Part shown: positions 42,239-54,400 of the stretch, one piece after another
Layout of the letters: the number at the start of each line of letters is the position of its first letter
Numbering within the stretch: the stretch's first letter is position 1
Origin: Todiramphus chloris collaris
Lineage: Eukaryota; Chordata; Aves; Coraciiformes; Alcedinidae
DNA: 64,000 nucleotides
Assembly (NCBI GenBank): GCA_025345505.1
Contig: JANVCC010000021.1
Span: 33,925,766-33,989,765, forward strand
Direction: 5' to 3'
Notes under the pieces: generated by a model
What the model was told of the DNA's origin: nothing
What the model saw: only the letters and a program-made list of their open reading frames with translations
Databases searched by the model: none
Made by a program: the position numbers and the translations under genes

Positions 42239-45200
42239 ATGCTTTGAGCAGAAATTTGGGCCAGGTGACTCACTAAGATCCTTTCCACTCTACAATTCTG
42301 TAAGTAAAGTTTATAAAGTCAAACAAATTGTTTTGTTATTTCTCATAATAACACACTTAAGTACCAAGGATAAAATAGTCATCTGTGTAAAATTATGAAA
42401 AAAAAAGAACAAATAGAAGTATTAGGAGATAATTATAGCTGTCTATAAGAATAAGAAAAAAATAATATTGCAGAGTTACTATTATATACCAAGATGAAGA
42501 GTTTCTTCTATTTTTTTTTTTTTTCCTCTGAAACAATGTTTTCAGAAGTTGGGTGGTTTTTTTTCAAATTATTATTATTACAATTATTATATTACAATTG
42601 TTAATCCTTAGAAGGCCTTTAGGAAGCCTGTAAGAGAATGTAAGACAGATATCTGCATATGTCAGCTTCACTCTACAGGAAAGTAAACATGCCACAAAAC
42701 AAGGAAATTAATATGCATGATCTTCCCCTATTTCTTTTACATGACTCTTTAATGAGCATTAGAAGCTCTCAAAAACTCTGTATTGAATCTTTATATTCCA
42801 ACATATGAATCATTGTGTGATAATAGCAATGATCAAAATATATCTATAAAAGTTCGGTGGAAGTAATACCACTATAAAGAAATTAACTTCTTACTTCTCA
42901 GGCAAGTTTGAATGCTTAGTTCATAGTCCATGTTTAATAACTGTAACCAACCAAAGTACGTATACTTAAATGCAAACAAAAAAATTGCCTAGACATGTTA
43001 TGTAGTCTTCATCCTGGGAGGTTTTCAAGAGAGTAATAGATATAGTCAGAAGCAGCTGACTCTACTTTGTCCAGGATGTTAGACCTTGAGGTCCATTTCA
43101 ACCTGAATTATTCTGCTATTCTAGTATCAATAATATTTATGCTGTGTAGAATTTAACACAATTATCTTCTCAGATTTTCATTCTGTGAAAACTTAGTAAT
43201 TCTAGCATTTTTAAAATCCTCAGGGGAACAAAAAATCAGCACACACATGCACACACACACATATACATTAGAAATCTCAATTAAAAATTAAATTTTAGTA
43301 TAATACCTTGACCCCACCACATATCCGCACAAACAATGTTGTTTATTTTCTTTATTTTAACCATATTTATTACATAATGTATTGGACTTGAATTCTTTTC
43401 ACAGACTGGAATTTAAAACACTGAAATTATATATAAAAGTATTAATCATATCTGATTAAAATACATACAAGAAAACCAAAAAAGGCAAAACTGTACACTG
43501 TGTTTCTCTTGAACTGTTACCTAATGAAAAAGTCTGCTTTAACAATGCTATTTCCTCCAAGAAAACGTCTCTTTTAAAAACTGTCTTTTTTTTTTTTTTC
43601 TTAGAGGAAGACAGAGATAATCTTTTTACAGCATGTTATCATTTTGTATGGTTTCCCTTTGATCCTCTCTAATCATATATGTATAGAAATAAGTTCACCA
43701 TCCTTCATATTCAAATATATACTTTTTACATCTATTCCATTATGGTATCAGTTACTGTTTTTGTGAAAACTGAAAAGGCTGACATCTCTGTGCTTTGTTG
43801 AGTAGAATATTACAAAACAGTGCTAAAAAATCACAGCTCCCAATGTATAAGAGCATGAATAAATTTAGTTGCACCATTGCAAAGGAACCTTTGCATTTTA
43901 CATAGAATCATTTCTCTTTCAGGTATATAGCTACTACATGGCATCTTACTGCCTAATACAAGCCTTAAGCAATGGAAAAAGACAGAAGTCAACATGTATA
44001 TTATTCCACAGTATGACAAATTGTACTGAGAAATATTGAACAGTTGTAGTTATTGGAGCACAGGTGTACTATGAATTTTTTTCCTCTATTTTATGAAGTA
44101 TTAAACTGTTCAAAATAACTATTGCTTCTAGATGTCACCCATAAATCAACTCAGGCCAATGTCAGCAAAGTGATGGATATTCACCCATTTAAGGGATTTG
44201 ATCATAAGACAGAAGCTGAAACAGTGACAAGGCAGAGATAGATGTTTGTTTTCAGATTAACATCCCAAGGTCAGAGTGCCTAGGCATATCAATGAGGAAT
44301 TTCAACCAACACTCTTAAGAATATTAATCTAGAAATGTATGATAGCAAACTGAAGAAGAAATTGAATTTTAATGAAGTTGTCTATTTTGATTGTCTAAGA
44401 AAATATTTATAGTAAACTCATCACAGAGATTGGAATTTGTTCTTGCACAGGGCCTGTTTCCTGAAAATATCAACTTTGTCCTGGGTTTTAATAACAATTT
44501 TATTTCTCATTTGTTTAATTTCACATGGTTGTTAATAAAGTATTAGAGGAAAAAATGTAAAGTATTTTTTGAATGGAAAAGTAGAACAAAATAAATTAAT
44601 GTCATGACAGTTATGCACTACTAATTTTAAGATGACTTTGTGTTTATACAAAGTATTGTTAAGGATATACAAGATTTTTTAACATTTTCATTTGTAGAAT
44701 TTAGTAACAGAAGATAGTGGGAGAGACATTTCAAGAACATAGCAATTAACATTGAGAGAACTCATCAGCTTCCTAAAGCAGCCTGTTTGTTTTCTAGGAT
44801 GTATTAACAGTATTTGCAATATATGGTATTTTGATATTGAAAATACTGAAAATATAATTTTCACCTGAAAAAAAATCTGAAACCTAGGACAGCATACCTA
44901 GGGCTTGATTCTGATACTAGATTTTAGTGTGTATGAGTGTAGTAGCTGATTTATCAAAATACTCATCTTGTCTATCTGAGATCAGGGTCAAGCCCATAGG
45001 GAACATTCTTGTTCTGGTGTGGGGTTGGTTTCTTTCTTGTCAATGCAGTGCTCTTGCAGTCTGTTTCTGTGCATTCTGTCAAATGAAAAAAAAAAAAAAA
45101 ATCTGAAATCATGAGTTATTTGTTCAATCTAAAATAACTCTTAAGAAAATCAGTTTTATGAAGTGCACTATACTAGATCATTTAAACTCTGTATACTCAT

Positions 45201-46889
45201 AGTGGAAATTTACTGGTTTAATAGGCTTTGGGCCCTGATGCTTCTCTAAGCACAAGATGAGAAGAAGTACTAGTTTTTAATCTTTCAAAAGAGAATACTA
45301 AGACATTCTATTAAGGTAACAGCTGACAGAGTTATTATGAAATGTAAATACCTGTATGTATGCATGTGTAATTTTATGTACATAAACACATACATACATT
45401 CCTGCTTTCCAAGTGAATCATCCATCAAACTATTACACATAAAGCAACTCTAAAGTACTAATTTCTGTTTAGACAAAGATAAATAAGTGATTAATTTATT
45501 GATCTCACTCTGTCATTCCTACTCCTTTTATAGTCAGCAACAGTTCTGTTCCTAGTTTTCAGAGTTTTGGATGAACTCAGATATATCTATGATACAGGTA
45601 TATACACACATAGGAAACCTGTATACTATGTTAAGCTGTTATAGCTATGCAGATCAGTGAATAAACTACAGTGAAAAAATGTGTATTTTGAAATAGATAA
45701 ACAACAGAAAATATTCATGTATTAATATTATTTTGAATTAAGTAGGCAGATACATGCCATTTTGGAGGGGCATCACAAGAAAAAGAAATGTTTGCTGTGG
45801 TAGAAACAAGCTCAGTCTTAAGTGCTGACTCTCAGAGGTTACTTAAATTTCCTGAGATTTATTTTTCTGGCTAAGTCCAAAAAAAAGGCTTAAATAGAAA
45901 ATTTCTTCAGAAAACTGACCCATGTAAATCTTTTATGTCTAGAATGCAAATAAACATCCCACCATACTGAACAGTTCCTTAATCATAAGCCTACAACAAA
46001 GAGAAAGGACATATGGTTAAGCAAAACTGATATGAAAACATTCTAAATCCTTGTTATTCTTTTTTTCTTCCTTCTTCATTTTAACTGTGCAAAAGGAAAA
46101 AAATAAAGGATACTTTGAGTTGCATGTTGATTAGTCAATTTGGCTCCACATCCTTAGAGGACTGAAGCTGTTGTAGAGGAAATCTCTGGAACCCTCTGCA
46201 GGCCAATTTTGATGCATTAAATCAGTGCGAGAAGAACCAGAAAATAATTATTAATCATTAACTGTGAAAAATTAAGGCAGAGAAAAATGTTAACATGATT
46301 GCAATCTTCATGCCTTCCATTTCATTGTTATTCTAAAAGTATTTCTGAACATTTGGGAACTGCAAAAGAACATGCTGTTCAAAGTTATAAGGAGGGAAAA
46401 TTGGGTAGGAAACTTGTTTCTAAAAAAAGGACTGGCATGACTTTGTCTACAGGGAGATCAATGAAATAATGCATTTTATTTAAATGCTTCACCCAAGAAA
46501 AAGAGAACAATATTAATTATAGCCTTTAGCTCTTTTCACGGCAATCCTTTGGTAATTATAGTTCAAGAAAAAGAACAGAAGTAATTTAAAGAAGTATTTC
46601 TTTGTAAGATATCCAATTTTATATTTTTTTCTTAGAAAAGAGTGCATTTCAAAGAAGGACTTTATCTTAAGTTAGATATGCATTGTTTTCACAGAAGTAA
46701 TGAAATGAACTGTAAAGATATTTCTTTATTGTATGTTGTATTTACAGTGGCATCCATGGAGCTAATCTTGCTTATTGACGGTATGTTAAATGACATCAAC
46801 TTTGATGGTACCTGCTGAAGACCTTAAAATTATTGCTTCTGAATTGTAATATGAATTTTTATGTGGGTTTTTTTTCAGTTGTTTCATTG
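42239..46889. other. AT-rich sequence, no gene seen
   Basis: Strongly AT-rich, with several poly(T) runs (for example near 42510 and 43587). The start (42240-42300) and 43005-43125 (CTGGGAGGTTTTCAAGAGAG, then CCATTTCAACCTGAATTATTC) look like very old CR1 3' ends in the plus direction. No coding potential. Confidence 0.45.
43005..43125 (+). mobile_element. Ancient CR1 3' relic
   Basis: The order 'ctgggaggttttcaagag', then 'cttgaggtccatttcaacc', then 'attctgctattctag' follows the CR1 3' UTR layout, with many changes. Confidence 0.55.
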
Positions 46890-46899
46890 TTTCTTGGGC

Positions 46900-47245
46900 C
46901 TTAGGCCCTCTTAAAACTCCTGTCACATTTTTAGTGGTCATCGGGGCACAGATGTCTGCTTTAAGAGAAGCTGTGGCAACACAGTGCCATATTCACCCGG
47001 ACGAAAACGGGATTTGGGTCATTTACGTATTTGGAAACTTATCAGCCCCAACTCACTGCACGGGTGAGATGCTCGCTGCCAGGAGACCTGACTGCCACAC
47101 AAGTCACCATGATTTTGGGCTCTTTGCCTACTGATTTCATGGGATTGGACCTGTTAGAAGGCTGTGCCTGGATTAACCCTAAAGGGACAAGGAACACCAA
47201 ATTAATACCCAGTAGATTGTTCCTTCTTTCTAAGACCTGTTCTAT
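46900..47245 (+). pseudogene. Retroviral protease-like relic
   Basis: Two frames. The first (46934-47134) begins VVIGAQMSALREAV, which looks like a retroviral aspartic protease loop whose catalytic Asp-Thr-Gly has become Val-Ile-Gly. The second (47031-47318) reads RCSLPGDLTATQVTMILGSL, then GLDLLEGCAWINPKG, like the protease C-terminal block that precedes RT. RT itself does not follow. The family is unclear. Confidence 0.5.
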
Positions 47246-47459
47246 AAAGGGACTGAGGGTTTTTTTTTCCTCTTTTAATAGGGAAGGGAGATCATTGACC
47301 TTCACTGGTCAAGGGTAAAAGAGATTGACCTTCAATACAGAGACATAATTTGTGTGATAAAGCTAATCTTGAATAATTATTTGTTGTTTAGTAATTTTTT
47401 TTTTTTTTTTTTTTTTTTTGGTTACTGGCTTAGGAGATAGTTGTAGGATGTGATACATA

Positions 47460-48540
47460 CATCACTGTTGAAATTGTTGTTTTGGAAGACCCTTCTCATT
47501 GCCTTTATTGCTGGGGGCCAAGGAGATGGGAACACAAACGTTGCCTGGAAAATGATACAGGGAGACTCTGGGGGCATCGAGATCAAGGGTTATGCATCTC
47601 TTTACCCCAGGCCACTGAAGAGGGTCTCAGGTTTTTTATGTCACCGGTAAATTTGCCAATTATTTTTCATATGACAAATGTCACCTCTATGACAACTCTC
47701 GACAGAAACTGGAACACCAGACAGGTCCAATGCAGAGGTTCCCCACTGATCACAACATGTAGTTACACAATTGGGACAAAACCCTCCATTCAAATTAAAG
47801 ATGCTACTTCATGAGTGGAGAGAGCCTGTACCAAGGAGCATCCTAAAATTACTATTTTTTCTCATTCTTCAATAAAAGGACCAGATTCACTTTAAAATCT
47901 GGAATTCTGTCTCGAGGTGGCATTACATTTGAAAAACAGGAGTGTAACTGTTTGTGTATCTGTTATCCTTGGGATCCTTTGTTTGATCCTCTGGCAAAAC
48001 CCAGTTTTTACAAGGCAAATTATTCTGTTCAGTAGGATGCAATGTGTTGTATACAGCTTCCTAACAAAACAAATATCTTTAAGACAAGGGAATAATGTAA
48101 TGTGGGCCTGGTCCATCTTTGAAATAGAATGACCACTAACAGACCCTAATTTTGATCCACCGACAAGGGAAGCTGAAAGTCCCCTTTCCAAATGTTCTAA
48201 AACTATTACTTGTGATGATGGACCTGAGTATCCCCCTGAGACATGGTTTATTAATAGCTTTAAAAACTCTGATCAGAGATATGTGCGCCTTTTGGGGTTA
48301 CCCATCTAAAGGATGGCAAAATCAAGATGAAAGGTGCAATGCCTCATATAGCCCTGACATTTCATGTGATGTTCCATTCACACATTACCCTGTAAAAGGA
48401 ATGCCTGTGGACACTAAACCAATTACCAACATTATGAACTATACAGATCGGCATAACTGTAGAACCAGCATTTACCCAGCTCCTTTTCCTTCAGAAATAT
48501 TAAGTACAGTTATTTGCCTAAAAGTGATTATGTGAAGAGT
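47460..48540 (+). pseudogene. Envelope-like retroviral relic
   Basis: Pieces in several frames look like a glycoprotein: NVTSMTTLDRNW, a hydrophobic anchor (VTVCVSVILGILCLILW near 47950-48000), then CAFWGYPSKGWQ, NASYSPDISCDVPF and NYTDRHNCRTS. Several N-x-S/T sites and spaced Cys fit a surface glycoprotein. The early hydrophobic anchor recalls foamy-type Env leaders, but this is weak. Stops and frame changes break it. It follows the protease relic with only a poly(T) run (47395-47419) between, so RT and integrase are deleted. Confidence 0.4.
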
Positions 48541-51344
48541 TTATATTCTTCAAGATATATTGGACAGTCATGTACAGAAGGGTATGCAGTAATATAGGCA
48601 GAGTATTGGGAAGATTAGTTCCTGGACTGTGGTTTTGGTGTTGGAATTCAGATCTTACCATACTCCATATGAAGAAAGTTTTCACTTGAGCTAGTCTAGG
48701 ATGTTATTCATAATCTTACTGCTACTTACTAATGAATTGAAAAATCATTTTGCCTGTTTTCACAATTGCACTCTGAGTTTTTCTGTCTGTAGTTCACATA
48801 GCCTCGAGTTATTTATTCCTTCTGGCAAGCTCTCACATTTTGGAACAAGTATGTAAAAAGTATGTCTAAATGCATACCTTGCTGATAAAATAAATTTTCA
48901 GTATGAAAATACATTGTTAATCTTGATAAAATTACCCCTCTTATGATTTCAGTTATATACTTGTAGTGTGAAAAAAATACTGACAATGACAGGATCAATA
49001 ACAAGAACAGATAAGAAACAGAAAAGGAAAAATTAAGAACTAGGCAGAAAATTGTTTTAATTCACCAGTGTTTCACTATTATTTAAATAGTTGTTTATAG
49101 GGCAGCAGCTAAGGAAGAAGAAATTCTCAAAAATATTCTGGTTTAACTGCTCTTTGCATTCTTCATAGGTTTATTTGAAAGTCTCAGTTTGGATATAAAT
49201 GATTATAAAGAATATGTAAAACTCAGAAAATAAGTTTAATACTGAAGAAAGCAATGTAGAATGTTCTCTTTTTTGTTTCTTAATTTTTAAGTGGAACAAT
49301 ATGTTAAACACTATTGTACTAAAGGCATGCTGCAACTCAAATGAAAATAACGTATACAGCAAACTAATAATCATGCTTCATAAATAATTTCAATAATTTT
49401 AATTTTAGTTATTCAGTGATTGTTTGGTATTGGGAAAGTCTACTTGTAAACAAGCTTATCTCAGTAAAACAAACAAATAAGTCAATAAATCCTTGTTTTT
49501 TATTTAAAATGTCACCACACTGGAAACAGCATAATGGGTTTATGGAGTTTATTTATCATTGCTGTCCCCAAGATGTTGCCTCTCATTTCCAAGCAGTTCC
49601 TGGAACACTACAGATAGCAGTTACATGTATTTAAACTTTTTCCAAATTCTAGAGGCACAGCTCAATGCATTGTAGGAGGGTACTGTGAAAGTCTGATGGC
49701 TTTGAGTAGTGGTTTTCTAGCACTGCTAAATCTTTCTGTGTATCTAATGTATCATAGTGTAAGAACAGCTACCTGTCTAGAAATGCAGTATCATTGATAA
49801 GCAGTATTCTGACCCATTATTATCAAAATAGTAGCTTTCATGATGGAAGATACGTATGTTCTTGATGATCTAGACCCCAAATTTTATTTTAGCAAACAGC
49901 TGAGTTTCTTGCATTGACACTTTTCTGGATAGACAGGAAGTAGTCATTGTGTATTTGAGTTTTTGATTGCTTTTCTCTATGACTATAATTTGCTCTGTAA
50001 GGATAACTGCTTAGTTCTAATAATTTTGCATTGTTATTAGATGCAAATGATGATACGTGGATAAAATCTTAAAAGATAAATACATTTTTCTACCATGCTT
50101 TCTTCTATATGAAGTCAGAAGCCTATGTTTAACTGCTAACAAAGACATTGTGTCTGGTCATGATCAATAGATCAGCAATACAAGACAAATCACAAGGGAA
50201 TACTTATATGCCAGAAACAGACAATATACATTGGTAACTTTTCTTTTTCAGTTCAATATTATTTCAAAAATTTATTCACTATTTTCACAGGCTAAAGCCA
50301 ATCTGAAAGCTAAGACAAGTGATATATGTATCATATGTAACAGTATCTGTACAGCTTTAGCAAACTGGAGTAATGCTAATCCAATAAGCTAGAAAAACAA
50401 GAAAACAAACATCAACCTTTTAATATAATTATTGCTAGCTGCACAATATTGTAACATATTTGAGGTTGGATACAGGAAGGTGATAGAAACCCTGGTGACA
50501 AATACTGATTGATCTTAGATGCAGAAAAAGTCAAAGAAACCAAGCTTGGGACTACATTCCTAATAAGGACACTGGCAGTTTATGCTAAAATCTAGAAAGT
50601 AATAAACAGTGGAAGTGATAACTCCTTAGGTTTAAAATGGGCACCCCTTCTTACATGCTTCTGGATATCTGACACCTTAGAGAGCTGAGCCTGGAGTAGA
50701 GCTGCTACACATGGGAGTTGGGAATCCAGACAGGATGGAGTCAGAACACATGTCCCGTTCCTCTGGGTTCATGGTCTAAGCAGACCAGAGGAGGAAGACT
50801 GATTTTAGTTTGCAGTGTGTCTCTGTTGTAGAATAGGAACCGTAGACTACAAATTGCTATCTACCTGCTAGATCCATTCTGCTTAATAAATAGATTTTAT
50901 GGTATATGTCATTGAATGATGTGGTTTTTCTTCTTGTGTCCACACCACCCTTAACTGCTTATGACAAGTTTTTTCATAGTACCTTCTAGTCTTATATTCA
51001 AAACAACTATTAAATACATATATTCTATACAGATCTCAAAGGTTTGAAATGCTAGTTTACACAGTCTCTTCTGCCTCCAAACTCTTGGAAGTAGGAAGCT
51101 TCCACTGAATGCCTGACTCTGAAGGACTCCCAGAAACTGATGAATGCATGCTGAAGATTCAGCTCCCATATGGTACTGCCTGCACAACTTAGAATTTGTG
51201 ACAGCTAGCACCACAGTAATTTAATTGCCTTTTATCCTTTTCTATTGATGTGTTTCATGTTCTTATGATACTCTGACTGTCATGCAGTTTATAGGACTGT
51301 TGGGGCCACAGCTGCCAATTTTGTTTTGAATGATTTAGGAGCAT
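48541..51344. other. AT-rich sequence, no gene seen
   Basis: No family text, splice-flanked frame or named repeat was recognised. Confidence 0.4.
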
Positions 51345-51432
51345 AAAATTGTCAGGGTTGGAAGGGACCTTAAAGATCATCTAGTTCCAACCCCCCTGCC
51401 ATGGGCAGGGACACCTCCTCTTCCACTAGAAT
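51345..51432 (-). mobile_element. CR1 3' end fragment
   Basis: AAATTGTCAGGGTTGGAAGG, then GACCTTAAAGATCATCTAG and CCCCTGCCATGGGCAGGGAC are the reverse complement of a CR1 3' UTR, well conserved over about 85 bp. Confidence 0.85.
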
Positions 51433-54400
51433 ATTTGTGTTTCTTCAGCAGATATAATAGGTGACAGAAGACTGCAAACAATGATCAGTTTTTATGTAAG
51501 TGGGATGATATGTAAACCACTATACAAATCAAACTTTATGAAAATAAAGACATTCTTGAAAATACCTAGCAGTTCCTCAAAGTGAAAAGAACTGCCAGGT
51601 ATTTTCAAGAAAAAAAAAAAAAACCAAAAAAAACCCAACCAAAAAAAAAAAAAAAACAAACAAAACCAAACAAACAAATTAAAAAACAAAAAAAAAACCA
51701 CCAGGGATGACAAATAATAGAAGTAAGGACTTGGAACTTTCGCATATTTTTTTCTTTCCTGCATCTTTCTGAGGAATGGATGTGCTTTCTTTCTGCCTCT
51801 TTTAAAAAAATTCTGGGGTATTTTTTGACTAATGATGTCTTAACTACTGAACAGGAGACAAGATTTGTATTTCAAGATTGCAAGTTTCATTTAATTCCAA
51901 GTTTAAAAGGGAAGAAATTTTAAATTACTGCAGACTATTTTGAAATAAAATATATTAATATTTAAGGAGATGGTTTTTCATATGAAACTTTTACTATGAG
52001 AGTTTTTTCCTTTTAAATGGCATGTGGAGGTTTTTTATCTTGTATTAGGAAAGTATGACATCTCCTTTCCATTTTGCTTTCTCTTTTAGACACTTAACAG
52101 CTCTCTTTTGTTCCATCACTAAAAAAAAAACCCAACACACTAACTTCAGGGAAAAAAATTGAAAGAGAAGGGAAAAAAGTATTAATTTTTAAATTGATAT
52201 TTTAGAAATACTATAATTAGTGGGGTTTTTTAATACAAATAAGCTTATTTTTTATTTATGGAACCAGTTAAGAAATTATTTTCTTGGAGATCGTGTAAAA
52301 GGATTTTTTTCACATCTTTACGATGTTTAAGATGCAATTTAGGGAGGAAAAAAAAAAGTTTTTGTTTTCTGAGAATCCAGGAAAACATTGAAAGTCCAGT
52401 GGTTAGATGAACGAGATTATTTATTAGAGTATGTTTACTATTTCCTTTATTTACTACCATTTTTGTTTATGCTGTACACATGTACACACATTATGTATGC
52501 TAAATGTTGAAACTGTTTTACCCTTTCCTATTTTAAGGTACTTTAATGAGTGGTAAAAAAGCTGTATGATTGAGAGCCCAGACATGGACAAGAAGAATAC
52601 ATTTGGTCTATATCCCAGACTACCTTGACTGTACAGCAATAAATACATTCTGAACAAAATCAGAAGGGAGGAAAGTGAATAAAATGCATTCCTATTACTA
52701 CCATGTAGGTGGTATGAATGTCACATCAGCATGGTGTTAGTAATTTATGAAGCAGCCAGTGAATAAGTCTTTCAAAGCAAATGTAGTGTCTGATTTGATA
52801 TTCTTTAATAGTCATGAGACCTATTTTAAAGTTACTAAATGGAAGCACCATTTTTTAATACTAATCAAGATGTACAAAATCAGTGAGCATTTTCACAGCA
52901 GTAAAAAAAAAAAAAAAAAATCTGACATAACTTCATTTGTGTTAACCTTCAAAAAGTTCTTTATCTAAAAATGAAGAAATGTAAACGCACTGAAATGTAC
53001 AAAGGATGAATTAGGTGACTCAGGTCCTTGGAGATGTCACAAATGCTACTGAAAGATACCATAGTGAAAGTGTTGTGCTGATATATATGCTGTATGTTAG
53101 GAAAGCCTCAAGAAAGGTTAAAAGCAAGTGCAAACAGCTAAAGAGCAAAGACATTTCCTAGAGCTGAGAAGTTTTCATTAAAAAAGGCAAAGGTGCAGTA
53201 AATTAATAGTAATAATCATCAACACTTTCAGCTTAGATTAAAACATATACACCTGTTTTGTTGTTGATGTTACATAAGGTGTGTTCACAGAGAGATGTTG
53301 TGGGTGAAGATGTGATTTTGTCCTGAAAGTCTGCAGACACTAGAGCATGCAAAGAGATGACAGATTCATACCCCAGAGCTAGAGGAAGGAAAGGAGGTTT
53401 TACAGATGAAACATGGCTATAGCTCCTGATGCTGGAGCCATGGGCTGGAGATTGCAAGCACTATTTCTCTGTAATCTTTATGCCCCAAAAGACAAATAAG
53501 GAGACAGAGAAGTAGGAAACACCCATAGCTGTGAAGAGGGACACACATGTATTAATTTTCTTTACCTAATAAGCAGAAGGTCGGAAGGGAACAAAAGGAA
53601 AGAGAAGGAGGAAATCTATGATATTGTAAGGCAGTAGGAACATGGCCAAGTTTACTCTGCCCCATACCTCAAAATAGATCTTCATGTGTGGGCAGAAAAT
53701 GCAGGGGTTTCCGGAGTGATCTCTTTAGCAGCACATTTAAATCATGTTGAACTAAGATTATTGGCTATGGTCCCAAACACCAGACTTCTGTTCCTTGGTG
53801 TGCAGTAGTCTGGGTGTTGGGATATAGGTAGCTCTACTAGGAGTAAGAAAGAACGGGAGCACGGTAATGTCTGTGCCAGCAGCAGTGGCAGGTTCAGGAG
53901 CAATGCTAAGACTGGTATGGGGAATGTGGTGCTGTGGCAACAGTGGTGATGATCTTCCTGACTTTCTGATCAAAGAGGGGGGAAAAAGAGACAGACACAG
54001 GATCTACTTTCTTTCAGTAGGAACAATCCCTTTGCCCTCCCCCCCCCTTGCCCTTCCTCTCCCATAAGCACTTTTATTTATGTTTAACAGTGCAGGATGA
54101 TCAACTCTATCTTCATGCATATAGTTCTCTTTGTCTTCAAAAACTGACTTGAATTCTTTCCTTAAGTGTATTTAAAAGAGCATTTTGGTACATTTTACAG
54201 CCTATGTGCTGAAGCTTGTCAACACAGTTGTTGAATACTTCCATGGTTATATTGCATTATATCTCAAATGTGTATTCCATTCCTGTTGCAACCTCTTTGA
54301 CTTAATTTCTTCCCTGAGTTGAATTTAGCTTACAGAATACAATTTCAAGATATTTTTAAAGACAAAGAATATTTGATTGGTTTTAATTTTCACAAATATC

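Noticed and set aside
46759..46800. Short exon-like string between TTTACAG and GGTATG
   Set aside because: Only about 40 bases, no conserved frame, and no partner exon nearby.
51610..51700. A/C-rich block as a possible satellite
   Set aside because: It is a loose low-complexity run without a fixed unit.
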